From contig JAWPMV010000001.1 of NCBI GenBank assembly GCA_033391075.1, positions 5,394,001 to 5,458,000 of the forward strand: a stretch of DNA of 64,000 nucleotides. Direction: 5' to 3'. The notes beneath the pieces were generated by a model. The model had not been told where the DNA came from and made no database searches. It saw only the letters and a program-made list of their open reading frames with translations. Every line of letters starts with the position of its first letter. Position 1 is the first letter of the stretch. Origin of the DNA: Bacteroidia bacterium (GTDB taxonomy: Bacteria > Bacteroidota > Bacteroidia > J057). Shown in pieces: positions 1 to 9,225 of this stretch. A program made the translations under genes and the position numbers.

Positions 1-560
1 TCCCGCTCTCTTTTCAGTTTGTTCAGGTAAGGATTGAAATCAAGCTTTTGCAGCTCGGTTTTACTCTCTTCGACCTCTTCTGAAACAAAAAAAGGAAATC
101 CTTTATAAGTCCCTTTCCAAAGTACTTCCAGGGATTTTATGCCACATTGAGCAAAAACTTCCATGCCTTCCAATTCTCGCTCAAGTTTCTCTCTTCCCGC
201 CTCATTGAGCGCATATTTCAAATAGCCGATAACTCCTTTCGCTCCCTGTATTTGAAAAATTACTTTATCTCCATCAGTCGCCAAATACTTTGACAGCACC
301 AATGGTCCTTCTTCACTTTTGAAGTTCTGCTCTAGAAAATCCGCAAACTCGCTTTGGACTGATTTTTTACTAAAAAGGGAGATAAGTCCTATGGAGGAAA
401 GGAGTTTTATAAGTTTTTTGAGGAATATAGCTTTAGCAGAATATACCCGGTATAATTTCAGGCTATTGAGAGCCATACGCGGATTATCAACAGCCAGGAG
501 AACCTTGGGCTGAGAAAAAGGCGGCAGGGAAATATATTTGTTGCTGCTAAGCAAATCCAC
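1..560 (-). CDS. Kinase/phosphotransferase-like protein, C-terminal part missing
   Basis: An open frame on the minus strand runs off the left edge of the window. The coding potential is visible from a stop near 590 through to position 1. The first usable start is GTG at 560-558, eight bases after the stop of the preceding kinase-like gene, and ATG at 476 is an alternative. The visible protein has a basic N-terminal third and then segments such as GVIGYLKYAL, EAGREKLEREL and GFPFFVSEEV. These resemble the N-lobe of aminoglycoside-phosphotransferase/protein-kinase-like folds often found next to dTMP-kinase-like genes in glycan loci. Function is inferred only from this resemblance and the operon position. 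The catalytic loop would lie outside the window. Confidence 0.55.
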   Translation of the reverse strand, partial: MDLLSSNKYISLPPFSQPKVLLAVDNPRMALNSLKLYRVYSAKAIFLKKLIKLLSSIGLISLFSKKSVQSEFADFLEQNFKSEEGPLVLSKYLATDGDKVIFQIQGAKGVIGYLKYALNEAGREKLERELEGMEVFAQCGIKSLEVLWKGTYKGFPFFVSEEVEESKTELQKLDFNPYLNKLKRER

Positions 561-567
561 AACTATA

Positions 568-1878
568 TCAATAAGATTTTCTTTCCATCACCTGCATAAT
601 CGATTCCCGAACCTGAAGCTCAACTTTGGGAAGGTCCTGATCAGAGTTGACCACAACCCCACGATCACAACTCCGCATAAATTCCAGGTATCTTTCCCGT
701 GCATTTTTGCTTTCCTGCAAAGTCACTTCCTGTTTTCTGGCCTGCAAGACTTCTGCAGGCGCATCCAGGAGGATAAACATGTCCGGTTTGGGAATTAGTT
801 TTCCGATCAAATTTGCCAGGAATTTACCTCCTCCATATCGATACCGAATTGGGTCTATCAGAATATCATGATAGTATCGATCAAATATCACCAAATGCGT
901 CCGAATCAACCGCGGCTTTACCTTCATGATCCAACCCAGAGAATACTCAATCAATAGGTAAAATACTTTCAGGCTTGAAAATAGGAAGGAGCGTTTACTC
1001 TTTCCATGCGGATTGGATGCCTGTTCTGCAGGGCCTCCTTTATATATAAGCTTTGGACTTAAATGGAAATAGGTATTCTTGCGAAAGGCAGGAGAATCAT
1101 CCTGGAGTTTTTTGATAATGGTAGATTTTCCAGAACCATCTGCACCCAGAAATGCGATACTCAAACCCGTAGGCCGGAATATTCTCCCCAATCTATTCAG
1201 GTAAAACTTAAACATGAGGCCGGGATTAAAGTTCAAATGATCCAGCAGATCTTCCTTTAAACCACCCAATACTTTTTGCACCCCAATCAGTTCCTTCTTC
1301 CCTTCCATTGCCAGGCAGATAAAGCCCTGATTTGATTTATTAAAGAATCTTTCCAGAACTAGCGAAGAGGCATCCGGAGATTCGGCAAATTTATCCTTTA
1401 GATACTCAAACTGCTCTTCATTCATTTCTTTCTTAACCACTTTTTTGAGCAGATAATAGAGAAATTCATTCGCCACTGATGGTACCCAGAATTTCAGCTT
1501 CCCATCCGATCCTGTGATCAGTCTCCTCCCATCCAGCAATTGTTTCCCGGAAAGCAACATATGCCGACCCTGGCTATAGGCACTGGCAAAATCAAATTGC
1601 ACAGAAACCATTTTACCTTCGTGACTTTTTTGAAGAAAGAAAGCCTTTGCCAAAGGTTCATAGGGAATAACCTGCACCATATGTAGATTTTCATCCTTGC
1701 AGAAAGCCTGCATCAAGGGGATGATTCGTACAAAAGAAGTAGGATCGACTATAAAATCGACATCATTTTCCACCTCATAGGGTATTCGGCTCGCATTGGC
1801 TCCTACGATCACATATTTTAATCGAGCTCTTTCAAAAAACTCAACAAGTGCAACAATTATCCGGCTTCGGGCCTCCAT
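568..1878 (-). CDS. Nucleotidyltransferase-like / dTMP-kinase-like fusion protein
   Basis: A 436-residue protein with two parts. Residues 1-180 look like a minimal nucleotidyltransferase fold (YVIVGANASRIPY, then NDVDFIVD, with paired acidic residues). Residues 238-436 are a thymidylate-kinase-like P-loop kinase with Walker A GADGSGKST at about 245-253, a DRYYHD motif and a lid-like arginine-rich end. Proteins of this type recur in polysaccharide clusters, where their substrate is not established; true dTMP synthesis is unlikely because housekeeping Tmk is only about 210 residues. It lies between a GT2 (5 bases upstream) and the truncated kinase-like gene, clearly in one leftward operon. ATG start. 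Confidence 0.75.
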   Translation of the reverse strand: MEARSRIIVALVEFFERARLKYVIVGANASRIPYEVENDVDFIVDPTSFVRIIPLMQAFCKDENLHMVQVIPYEPLAKAFFLQKSHEGKMVSVQFDFASAYSQGRHMLLSGKQLLDGRRLITGSDGKLKFWVPSVANEFLYYLLKKVVKKEMNEEQFEYLKDKFAESPDASSLVLERFFNKSNQGFICLAMEGKKELIGVQKVLGGLKEDLLDHLNFNPGLMFKFYLNRLGRIFRPTGLSIAFLGADGSGKSTIIKKLQDDSPAFRKNTYFHLSPKLIYKGGPAEQASNPHGKSKRSFLFSSLKVFYLLIEYSLGWIMKVKPRLIRTHLVIFDRYYHDILIDPIRYRYGGGKFLANLIGKLIPKPDMFILLDAPAEVLQARKQEVTLQESKNARERYLEFMRSCDRGVVVNSDQDLPKVELQVRESIMQVMERKSY

Positions 1879-1883
1879 GGTTT

Positions 1884-2708
1884 TTAATTGGTCAGCTGCT
1901 CAAAGGTATATTTATGGTTTTGCATCTTGAGGATCTTTCTTACCACCTTCAATCCTCCCAGTAGATTTTTATACAGGGAAATAGAAAAATTCCCATTCCC
2001 CAATCTGAAGTTGGAATATCTATTGAAGATCGAAAGTCCCTCTCTGAATCGAATTCTCTTTACCTCTGGTGTATCCAGTGATTTATTGGATTCATGCCAG
2101 CGGAATGAAGCAAAAAAGTCATTTATGTAGGTGATTTTATATCCCTTATGCAAAATATTGGCAAAGAAATCTTTATCCATACAGATATGGATTTCCTTAT
2201 CAATCCTCAACCCATTGTCCAGGATAGCACGATTGAAGAAAAAAGTAGTGGAAGGGATATAACAATGGAAAAGCGAAAGCCATTTAACGGCACGATGCGT
2301 AATCAGATCAGTCGTCAGATTTCCATGTTTGTCGATAAAGTGAACATTGGAATACACTCCATCAAGCTTTTCGTCTTTGGAGAATAGGCTTACCACCTTT
2401 TTGAAGGTGTCTTTCAGGTAAAAATCATCTGCATTTAACCAACCAATAATATCTCCTGTAGCCTTGCTAAAGCCTTTATTTAAGGCATCGCTTTGCCCTT
2501 CATCCGGTTCACAGATGAGTACTACATGTGGATATTTCTTGATTATTTCAGGAGTCTGATCGTTGGAGCAATTGTCGACAATAATGTGTTCAAAGTTCTC
2601 ATATCCCTGATTGAGGATGCTTTTTATCGCTTCCTCAATGAACTCGCCCTGATTGTAAGACGGGGTCACGATGGATATTTTTGGACTTTTTCCTTCCCTT
2701 TTTATCAT
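1884..2708 (-). CDS. Glycosyltransferase family 2
   Basis: A 274-residue inverting GT-A glycosyltransferase. The N-terminus has the classic ISIVTPSYNQGEFIEEAI opening, HIIVDNCSND for nucleotide-sugar binding, and the metal-binding NADD motif near residue 93 (GWLNADDFY). It probably adds one sugar to the lipid-linked repeat unit on the cytoplasmic face. Acceptor and donor cannot be read from the sequence. The start overlaps the 3' end of the polymerase gene by 74 bases, which points to translational coupling. There are no transmembrane segments beyond weak hydrophobic patches. Confidence 0.9.
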   Translation of the reverse strand: MIKREGKSPKISIVTPSYNQGEFIEEAIKSILNQGYENFEHIIVDNCSNDQTPEIIKKYPHVVLICEPDEGQSDALNKGFSKATGDIIGWLNADDFYLKDTFKKVVSLFSKDEKLDGVYSNVHFIDKHGNLTTDLITHRAVKWLSLFHCYIPSTTFFFNRAILDNGLRIDKEIHICMDKDFFANILHKGYKITYINDFFASFRWHESNKSLDTPEVKRIRFREGLSIFNRYSNFRLGNGNFSISLYKNLLGGLKVVRKILKMQNHKYTFEQLTN

Positions 2709-4176
2709 CTTCTATAGATTTAGTTTCTTTATTTAAATTGAATTGTGCTGCCAGCAAGCCCAGATATATCCAAAGGATAATCGTAAAACCGTAGTGGTTG
2801 AGACTGGCATTAAAAAAGGACATGATGCATTGCATAAGCAGCATCCATCCCAGTATTAAGGTTTCATATTTATAGGGTCTTTCTTTTTTCGCATAGACCA
2901 AAGCTCTCAATATATATAAGCTACATGCGATCATCAGAACGATTACAAAAACCAATCCATTGGTCATGGACATAGAAATGAAATCATTGTGAGCCATAGA
3001 GTTATCGACATGACTGACTTTTTTCGTCCCCCAATACCAGTTTAATTCACGTATATCGATCTGCTCATCCCCAAAGGGTCTACCGACTAACATCCGTTTT
3101 TTATCCTCCGTCAGTCGATTTAAGAACACCTCCCACATTTTCAATCTCCAACCGGCCGTGTTTGCCGTAGGATCACCACTGGTAGTGGCTTCAATAATCT
3201 TCACATATTTGGTCTGTGTCGCGACGAGTCGCTGTGCACTATCGAGTTGAATAAATATCATGCCCGCCAGCACAATAGCTATCGCTGCCAGAAATTTTTT
3301 GACAAAGCCTAATTTTCCGGATAAAATGAAAAAGTATCCCAGGATCAGTACCGTAACAATCAGCATGGTTCTTACTCCTGCCAGAAATAGTATACCCAGA
3401 TAGATGAGGACCAATAAGTCCTTTCTTAATTTGAAGAAATGAAAATCTGTTTTATTCTGAAGATCTATGATGGCAATCAATAAGCCCAAAACAAGTAGTC
3501 CTGCGAGGTCATTACCCGGATTATATCGGGAGACATCTGTTACCAGACCATCTGTTTCCAAACTCACCCTAAAGGTAACGAGCATCAAAACACAGAAGGC
3601 TATATTAAAAGAAGCCAGGCATACGATTTTGAGGAACTTGCGCAGATGTAAATTAAAGTCTTCATGCAAGAGAGTAACCAGTCCAAACAAGAAAATGGAA
3701 GTTAAATAAAAACGCGCCTCACCAATCACCGAGCTTCCATTTCTCAAGAGAATTCCCATCATGAAGTTAGAGCACCAGAATACTGTGAGAAAAATAAAAA
3801 AGGGACTCAGGTAGAATCTTCTTGGTTTTTTAGCCTGGATGAACTGGAAAATAATGTTTAGAAAGATCCAGCCCATAAATATATCCAGGAAGAGGATACG
3901 CGCTCCTGAATCTCCGGCCAATTTAAATCCTGCAAACCAATTCGTAATGTCCGTTAAATAGGCCATCAGAAACATAAAGATTTGCTCTTTCAGGTTGTAC
4001 AGATTGCTTAAAATAAAGAAGCAGAAAGCCCCCATGAGTAAATAATCCAGTGCGCGAGATCCAGGTGACAAGCAAACCTGCACGGTTTTCACCATGATCA
4101 GAAAAGACCAGATATAATATTTCAGATCTAGCTCAGAGGGCTCAACGGTTTTATTTGATGTTCTAAATAACCTCAT
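2635..4176 (-). CDS. O-antigen ligase / Wzy-type polymerase family membrane protein
   Basis: A 513-residue integral membrane protein with about ten to twelve hydrophobic helices. A large periplasmic loop sits between residues of about 310 and 400 and carries the Wzy_C-like AHNDFISMSMTNG stretch, in which a histidine-asparagine pair is typical. Such proteins polymerise lipid-linked repeat units or ligate glycans in the periplasm. With the Wzx-type flippase immediately upstream (34 bases) and a Wzc-like kinase across the divergent region, polymerisation of an exopolysaccharide by the Wzx/Wzy route is the best reading. Its C-terminal 25 residues are basic and overlap the following glycosyltransferase gene. 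Confidence 0.85.
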   Translation of the reverse strand: MRLFRTSNKTVEPSELDLKYYIWSFLIMVKTVQVCLSPGSRALDYLLMGAFCFFILSNLYNLKEQIFMFLMAYLTDITNWFAGFKLAGDSGARILFLDIFMGWIFLNIIFQFIQAKKPRRFYLSPFFIFLTVFWCSNFMMGILLRNGSSVIGEARFYLTSIFLFGLVTLLHEDFNLHLRKFLKIVCLASFNIAFCVLMLVTFRVSLETDGLVTDVSRYNPGNDLAGLLVLGLLIAIIDLQNKTDFHFFKLRKDLLVLIYLGILFLAGVRTMLIVTVLILGYFFILSGKLGFVKKFLAAIAIVLAGMIFIQLDSAQRLVATQTKYVKIIEATTSGDPTANTAGWRLKMWEVFLNRLTEDKKRMLVGRPFGDEQIDIRELNWYWGTKKVSHVDNSMAHNDFISMSMTNGLVFVIVLMIACSLYILRALVYAKKERPYKYETLILGWMLLMQCIMSFFNASLNHYGFTIILWIYLGLLAAQFNLNKETKSIEDDKKGRKKSKNIHRDPVLQSGRVH

Positions 4177-4210
4177 AATTGATCTGGTTTGAATGGGTTC
4201 AATTTACTAC

Positions 4211-5653
4211 TTAGGCTTTTGGACGAAAAAATCCTCCGAGTCTGTTTACTACTTGCAAGACTGCGGGGTTAAGAAAATAAATTAATCCTGCATAAAGGAT
4301 TCCTCCCAAAATAATGCCGATTGACACACTCCAGAGGATCTCAAGATTGATCGTAATCTGAATGAGATAAAACAAGCCACCAGCTCCGAGAACCGCCAAA
4401 GCAGGCTTTAGGATACTGGAGAGAAATTTTTTCAGTTCAAATGGAACCAGTTTATTCATGGCTGCCAACATAAATGGCAGAACAATTAATACTCCTATAA
4501 CGCGCGAAAGAGCAATTCCTTCTATTCCATACTCTATTGCCAGGAAAAATAGTCCTATATAGAACAAAGATAAGAGGGAGTTGAACTTTAAGCTCAAATT
4601 CGGATTTCCAGTACTCAGATAGATCCCTTCAACAAAATGGGTAATGGTAAATAGCATACCCACTACGGCCAGGATTTGCATGGCTTCAATACTCGGTACC
4701 CAGGTATCTCCAAAGAAGAGGGGCACAACAAAAGGAGCCAGAGCTATTACGCCTGCAAAAACAGCAAAGGAAGCATATGAAGTATATTCTGTTGATTGAT
4801 AGAATACAGAGATCAACTTATCCTTATCATCCTGTAATTTAGAATAAAGGGGAAGTATCACTTTATATATGGTGTTGGTAATGAGATCTGTGAGGGTGCT
4901 GAATACTTTGTAAGCGATGGCATAGTAGCCCAAAATTACCGGCCCCATAAAATAACCTACCAGCAAATCATCCATATGCCTGTTGAGGAAATAGACAATG
5001 TTGGTAAACATCATTTTATAGCCAAAGGAAAATATTTCCCAGAAAGCTGTCCAGGAGAAATACCATTTAGGCTTCCAGGGACTTTCCATCCAGATAACCA
5101 GGGTTTGAACAAAGCCAAAAACCAGGCGCTGAAATACCAGAGACCAAACTCCATAATCCAGGAGTGCCATTCCGATACCAACTGCTGCAGAAGCTAAACT
5201 GGCAATCAATCTTCTTTTGGCCAGGGCTTTAAACAAAAATTCCTTCTGCAAAATCCCTTCCTGAACTTTTGATAAAGAGTCAGTAATGAAGACCAAACCG
5301 GCAACCCGCAGAATCGGACTTAGTTCTGGTTCTTCAAAAAACCAGGCGATCAGGGGAGCAAACAAAAAAGTCAGGATAAAAAACAATACCCCCATGGCCA
5401 GATTGCCCCACAAAGTAGAACTCAGGTTTTCTTCTGTAAGATCAGGCTTTTGAACAATGGCCGTGATTACTCCGAATTCAACAAAGACAGTCGAGAAGCT
5501 CAAAAAGACCGTAGCGATAGCTACCAGGCCGAAAGCTTCCGGCCCTAATATTTTTGCAAGGAAGAAAAAGGTACCAATGGTGACTATTCGTAAGCCAAAA
5601 TTATCTATGAAAGACCAAATGATTCCTTTAAAAGACTTCTCAAATAAACTCAC
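4211..5653 (-). CDS. Lipopolysaccharide/exopolysaccharide flippase (Wzx/WzxC, MOP superfamily)
   Basis: A 480-residue polytopic membrane protein with roughly twelve to fourteen helices. The N-terminus (GIIWSFIDNFGLRIVTIGTF) and FLAKILGPEAFGLVAIA match the WzxC branch of the polysaccharide transporter family. The expected role is to flip undecaprenyl-diphosphate-linked repeat units across the inner membrane for the polymerase encoded next. The start is GTG at 5653; no better ATG lies upstream in frame. About 275 bases separate it from the epimerase gene upstream. That gap holds no supportable gene, so an internal promoter is possible. Confidence 0.9.
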   Translation of the reverse strand: MSLFEKSFKGIIWSFIDNFGLRIVTIGTFFFLAKILGPEAFGLVAIATVFLSFSTVFVEFGVITAIVQKPDLTEENLSSTLWGNLAMGVLFFILTFLFAPLIAWFFEEPELSPILRVAGLVFITDSLSKVQEGILQKEFLFKALAKRRLIASLASAAVGIGMALLDYGVWSLVFQRLVFGFVQTLVIWMESPWKPKWYFSWTAFWEIFSFGYKMMFTNIVYFLNRHMDDLLVGYFMGPVILGYYAIAYKVFSTLTDLITNTIYKVILPLYSKLQDDKDKLISVFYQSTEYTSYASFAVFAGVIALAPFVVPLFFGDTWVPSIEAMQILAVVGMLFTITHFVEGIYLSTGNPNLSLKFNSLLSLFYIGLFFLAIEYGIEGIALSRVIGVLIVLPFMLAAMNKLVPFELKKFLSSILKPALAVLGAGGLFYLIQITINLEILWSVSIGIILGGILYAGLIYFLNPAVLQVVNRLGGFFRPKA

Positions 5654-5928
5654 CCGTGTTTTTGTATTATTGATTGCTTAAAGCAAGCAGGGAGAAGAAA
5701 TCGCCTTCTCCAAATGGGAAAACAGCTCTGATGTCAATTGAATTGCTAAGAGCCTGGAAAGAACGCGATAAGTGAACAGGGAAATTAAAGCTGTGAGCGG
5801 GAAAAATTGCCATTTAGAGCTTCAACTCAATAAATCTGATGCGTATCAGCGAAATGAGGGCCCTAAGTGGGAAAAGAGATCTGCCCTTTCAAGCTCTTCT
5901 AAGCAAGCAGACCTCTTTTCTTTACCTA

Positions 5929-6993
5929 TCAGGATACTTTCTCTACACGATCTACCCAGGAATCATGAATTTCCTGAAAGGTCGTCTTTAGATCTTTGGT
6001 AATGTCCCAGGAGGGATAATGCGCTTTCATTTTACTCAAATCAGAAATGTAGCACATATGATCACCTTTTCTATTGGTCTCATCATATACATATTTCATC
6101 TCTTTTCCAGAGATGCTTTCAATCAGTTTAAAAGCCTCCAAGATCGAAATAGAATTATCTCTCCCACCTCCAATATTATACACCTCAGCTACTCTGGGCG
6201 AATCTATAAAAGCCTGAACGAAACTCATCACATCATAAGAATGAATATTGTCTCGAACCTGTTTTCCTTTATAACCGAAGATGGTGTACTGGCGTTCTTC
6301 CAGATTACATCTGATCAAATAGCTCAGGAATCCATGTAGCTCCACTCCAGAATGATTTGGACCCGTCAGACATCCTCCACGCAGACAGGCAGTAGGAATG
6401 TCAAAATATCGACCGTATTCCTGCACCATCACATCTGCAGCAACCTTGGAAGCTCCAAAGATGGAGTGTTTGGACTGGTCTATACTAAAGCTTTCTTTGA
6501 TTCCATTGTAATATTCTTCGTCTCCATAATCCCAACGCGTTTCCAACTCTACCAAATTCAGATTATTGGGAGCATCTCCATATACTTTATTAGTTGATAA
6601 GTGAACAAAGATAGCCTCTGGTGCTTGTTGGCGAGTGGCTTCCAGCAGATTGAGGGTACCTACTGCATTCACATCGAAATCATCATATGGCCTGCTCGCT
6701 GCCAGGTCATGGCTCGGCTGAGCTGCTGTATGAACGATTGCATAGGGTTTTACCTTTGCCCAAAAATCTACTACTCCTTTTCTATCTCTGATATCGAGCT
6801 CTACATGCTCAAAGTTTTTGAAACTATCAGAGAGTCTTTTTTGATTCCATCTTGTGTCTCCATTTGTGCCAAAAAAATCAGCACGCATATTATTATCAAT
6901 GCCATACACTTGCCATCCGAGCTTGCAATAATGGCTAACAACTTCACTTCCTATTAGACCACTGGATCCTGTTACAATAATTTTTTTACTCAT
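5929..6993 (-). CDS. NAD-dependent epimerase, CDP-paratose 2-epimerase-like SDR
   Basis: A 354-residue extended short-chain dehydrogenase/reductase. The NAD-binding glycine motif GSSGLIG is at residues 9-15, followed by DIRD and a Ser-Thr pair in [10 protein letters not shown]. The sequence around residues 170-200 and [17 protein letters not shown] resembles enzymes annotated as CDP-paratose/tyvelose 2-epimerases, which act on nucleotide-linked hexoses. At the usual YxxxK catalytic site the protein reads FGASK (Phe179, Lys183), so the general-acid tyrosine is missing. The lysine and nucleotide-binding features are intact, so it may run modified chemistry or use another residue. The presence of a CDP-glucose-forming enzyme in the same locus supports a CDP-sugar substrate. 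Confidence 0.8.
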   Translation of the reverse strand: MSKKIIVTGSSGLIGSEVVSHYCKLGWQVYGIDNNMRADFFGTNGDTRWNQKRLSDSFKNFEHVELDIRDRKGVVDFWAKVKPYAIVHTAAQPSHDLAASRPYDDFDVNAVGTLNLLEATRQQAPEAIFVHLSTNKVYGDAPNNLNLVELETRWDYGDEEYYNGIKESFSIDQSKHSIFGASKVAADVMVQEYGRYFDIPTACLRGGCLTGPNHSGVELHGFLSYLIRCNLEERQYTIFGYKGKQVRDNIHSYDVMSFVQAFIDSPRVAEVYNIGGGRDNSISILEAFKLIESISGKEMKYVYDETNRKGDHMCYISDLSKMKAHYPSWDITKDLKTTFQEIHDSWVDRVEKVS

Positions 6994-7009
6994 CCGAATT
7001 TATGTTGAT

Positions 7010-7792
7010 TTATCTAGACATTTCAAAACGCTTGCCCATGAAAGCAGCTCTGATCTTTTGCTTAAAAAAGAGAAAAATGAATTGAGAGTTCGTGGAAAAA
7101 TATCGTTTCCACAATCGATTGGGTTCCTGTATCAATCGAAACAACCACTCCAGCCCATTGTTTTGCATCCATGCCGGAGCTTGTTTTACTGTCCCTGCAT
7201 GAAAATCAAAGGCGGCTCCAACGGCCATCATAGCTGCGTCAACTTTCCCCAGATGTGAAGCCACCCATTTTTCCTGTCGAGGGCAACCTCTCCCTACCAG
7301 TACAATATGAGCACCAGAGGCATTGATTTTCTCAATATCTTCCAGGTCTTCTTCAGCTGTTGCATCCCTAAACCTATCTATATGTATGCCACAGATACTT
7401 ACGTTGGGATATTCTTTCCGTATGAAAGCCTCAAACTTATCCAGGGTAGATTCAGTACTTCCGTAGAGGTAAACATTTAATGCCTCACGATTGGCTTTTT
7501 CCAACACATGGAGGGTCAGAGTGGGCCCGTAAACACGGTCTTTCAATCCGACCTTATAAAAACTATTGAGCGCCCAGCGAACAGGTTGCCCATCCGGTAC
7601 AACCAAATCGATCTCATTCACCATGTTTGCCAGCGAATTATCTCGGACCGACTCCATTAATCCATGAACAGCAAGTGCACTTACTCCATAACTGATCCGA
7701 TTTTTGGCATGCTCAATGATAGCATCCGAGGCGGAATCATAATCAGCAATGGAATAGTTTACGGCAAATAGTTTCTTTTTATCTAATTTCAT
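7010..7792 (-). CDS. WecG/TagA/CpsF family glycosyltransferase (GT26)
   Basis: A 260-residue GT26 enzyme. Family hallmarks are visible in order: VVPDGQPVRWAL, RVYGPTLTLHVLE, VYLYGSTEST, the HIVLVGRGCPRQEKW motif, and AVGAAFDFHAGTVKQAPAWMQ followed by GLEWLFRLIQEPNRLWKRY at the C-terminus, the membrane-binding tail. Such enzymes typically add the second sugar (often ManNAcA or ManNAc) to undecaprenyl-PP-sugar. It follows the initiating sugar-phosphate transferase by 20 bases, which fits a role in the second step of repeat-unit assembly. Confidence 0.9.
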   Translation of the reverse strand: MKLDKKKLFAVNYSIADYDSASDAIIEHAKNRISYGVSALAVHGLMESVRDNSLANMVNEIDLVVPDGQPVRWALNSFYKVGLKDRVYGPTLTLHVLEKANREALNVYLYGSTESTLDKFEAFIRKEYPNVSICGIHIDRFRDATAEEDLEDIEKINASGAHIVLVGRGCPRQEKWVASHLGKVDAAMMAVGAAFDFHAGTVKQAPAWMQNNGLEWLFRLIQEPNRLWKRYFSTNSQFIFLFFKQKIRAAFMGKRFEMSR

Positions 7793-7812
7793 AATGATGG
7801 CAGCGTCCAGGA

Positions 7813-9225
7813 TTAATATGCGTTATCGTCTCCTTTAAAAATGCTGGCAAAAGTTTTAAGTATGATTTTTACATCAAGGAAAAGGCTCCAGTTTTGGATG
7901 TACCAGGAATCCAGCTCCACTCGCTTTTTCATTTTGTCCGGATCAGAAGTTGTTTCGCCTCTGTATCCCTGAATCTGAGCCATACCGGTTATCCCAGGCG
8001 TGATATAGTATCTGAAGAAATAGTTCTGAATTTTCTTCGCATACATATCATTTAGCTGCAATGGGTGTGGACGAGGCCCAACTACGGACATATGCCCTAG
8101 AAATACATTGATGAATTGTGGAAATTCATCCAGACTTGTCTTCCGAAGGAAAGCCCCAATTTTTGTAATGCGAGGATCACCTTTGGTCGCCTGAACATAT
8201 TTTTCAGAGAGATCATCTGCATTGCTAACCATCGTGCGGAACTTGATACAATTGAATGTACGGTTGTTCCGACCGGATCTTTTCTGCAAATAAAACAAGG
8301 GACCTGAAGAGCTCAGTTTGATTCCCAATCCTATGAAAAGTAGCATAGGAGGAAAAATTAAAACTAGGACCAGGAGGGAAAATATAATATCAAAAGCCCT
8401 TTTTATGAGTCGATTCATCCAGGAGGATAAAGGATCCTTTCTTAAGGTTATAATAGGGGTCTGATCATAAAAATAGACTTGTATATCTTTTTGATTTAAG
8501 AGGTTGAAATCATTTGCCAGCTTAAATCTTATATAATTGTTGTCCGCAAATTCTGATATATCTTCAATGATTCCTTTATAGGTAATGGGGAGAGTACAAT
8601 AAATCTCTTTCACCTCATTGTGTGTACAAAATTCTTTGATTTTTCGCACTTGCTTGGCCACCTCTTCCTGGTTGGATTTTTTCGCCAGCGACTCCTCATC
8701 CACGGATTCCCAAAGTCTGTAAACCTTGGTCATTTTGGCGGTAAAGAAGTTGTAGAGGGCATTTGCCGTAGTTCCTGAACCAATAATAACAACCTTATAG
8801 TCCTTGAAAAACAGCCTGCGATAATTGTATACAAAGCTCAGAAGCATGCGGAAGGTGAAAATCATCACCAAAGCGCAGGTATAGGTTGTCAATGCACCCG
8901 CGCTCGTAATAAGCTCCTCTGAAAAGAGACTTAAACAGAATAAAATGATTACTGTATGAAATAGGAAGGTATAGGCCAGCTTGATAAGCATCGGCCTTCG
9001 GTCAAATAAAGACTCGGTATCATATTGACCAGTCAATGCAGAAATACTAGACCAGGCAAACAGGAATATCAATCCCCATGCAATTTGATAATCTGGAAAT
9101 GTGCCGCTCCAATTCGAACCAATCTGGAAAGCAAGCCATGCAGCACAAAACATAATTACGCTTTCTCCCAAAAAGACTAACAGCTTAAAGATCAAGAATG
9201 CGTAATTATATGTGTATTTTTCCAT
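7813..9225 (-). CDS. Exopolysaccharide initiating undecaprenyl-phosphate glycosylphosphotransferase (WcaJ-like)
   Basis: A 470-residue polyprenyl-phosphate hexose-1-phosphate transferase. Four hydrophobic helices lie in residues 10-130, a soluble CoA-binding-like Rossmann segment (VVIIGSGTTANALYNFF) follows, a fifth membrane element is at about 270-300, and the PF02397 catalytic domain ends the protein. Catalytic landmarks are KRSGRNNRTFNCIKFRTM, LRKTSLDEFPQFINVFLG and MSVVGPRPH, with GITGMAQIQGYRG near the end. It transfers sugar-1-P from a UDP-sugar to undecaprenyl phosphate, starting each repeat unit. It is the first gene of the leftward operon and faces the 1.1 kb divergent region. Confidence 0.93.
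   Translation of the reverse strand: MEKYTYNYAFLIFKLLVFLGESVIMFCAAWLAFQIGSNWSGTFPDYQIAWGLIFLFAWSSISALTGQYDTESLFDRRPMLIKLAYTFLFHTVIILFCLSLFSEELITSAGALTTYTCALVMIFTFRMLLSFVYNYRRLFFKDYKVVIIGSGTTANALYNFFTAKMTKVYRLWESVDEESLAKKSNQEEVAKQVRKIKEFCTHNEVKEIYCTLPITYKGIIEDISEFADNNYIRFKLANDFNLLNQKDIQVYFYDQTPIITLRKDPLSSWMNRLIKRAFDIIFSLLVLVLIFPPMLLFIGLGIKLSSSGPLFYLQKRSGRNNRTFNCIKFRTMVSNADDLSEKYVQATKGDPRITKIGAFLRKTSLDEFPQFINVFLGHMSVVGPRPHPLQLNDMYAKKIQNYFFRYYITPGITGMAQIQGYRGETTSDPDKMKKRVELDSWYIQNWSLFLDVKIILKTFASIFKGDDNAY

Noticed and set aside
5654-5928. Short open frame between the flippase and epimerase genes
   Set aside because: It overlaps the epimerase 3' end on the opposite strand, has poor codon use and no protein-like features.
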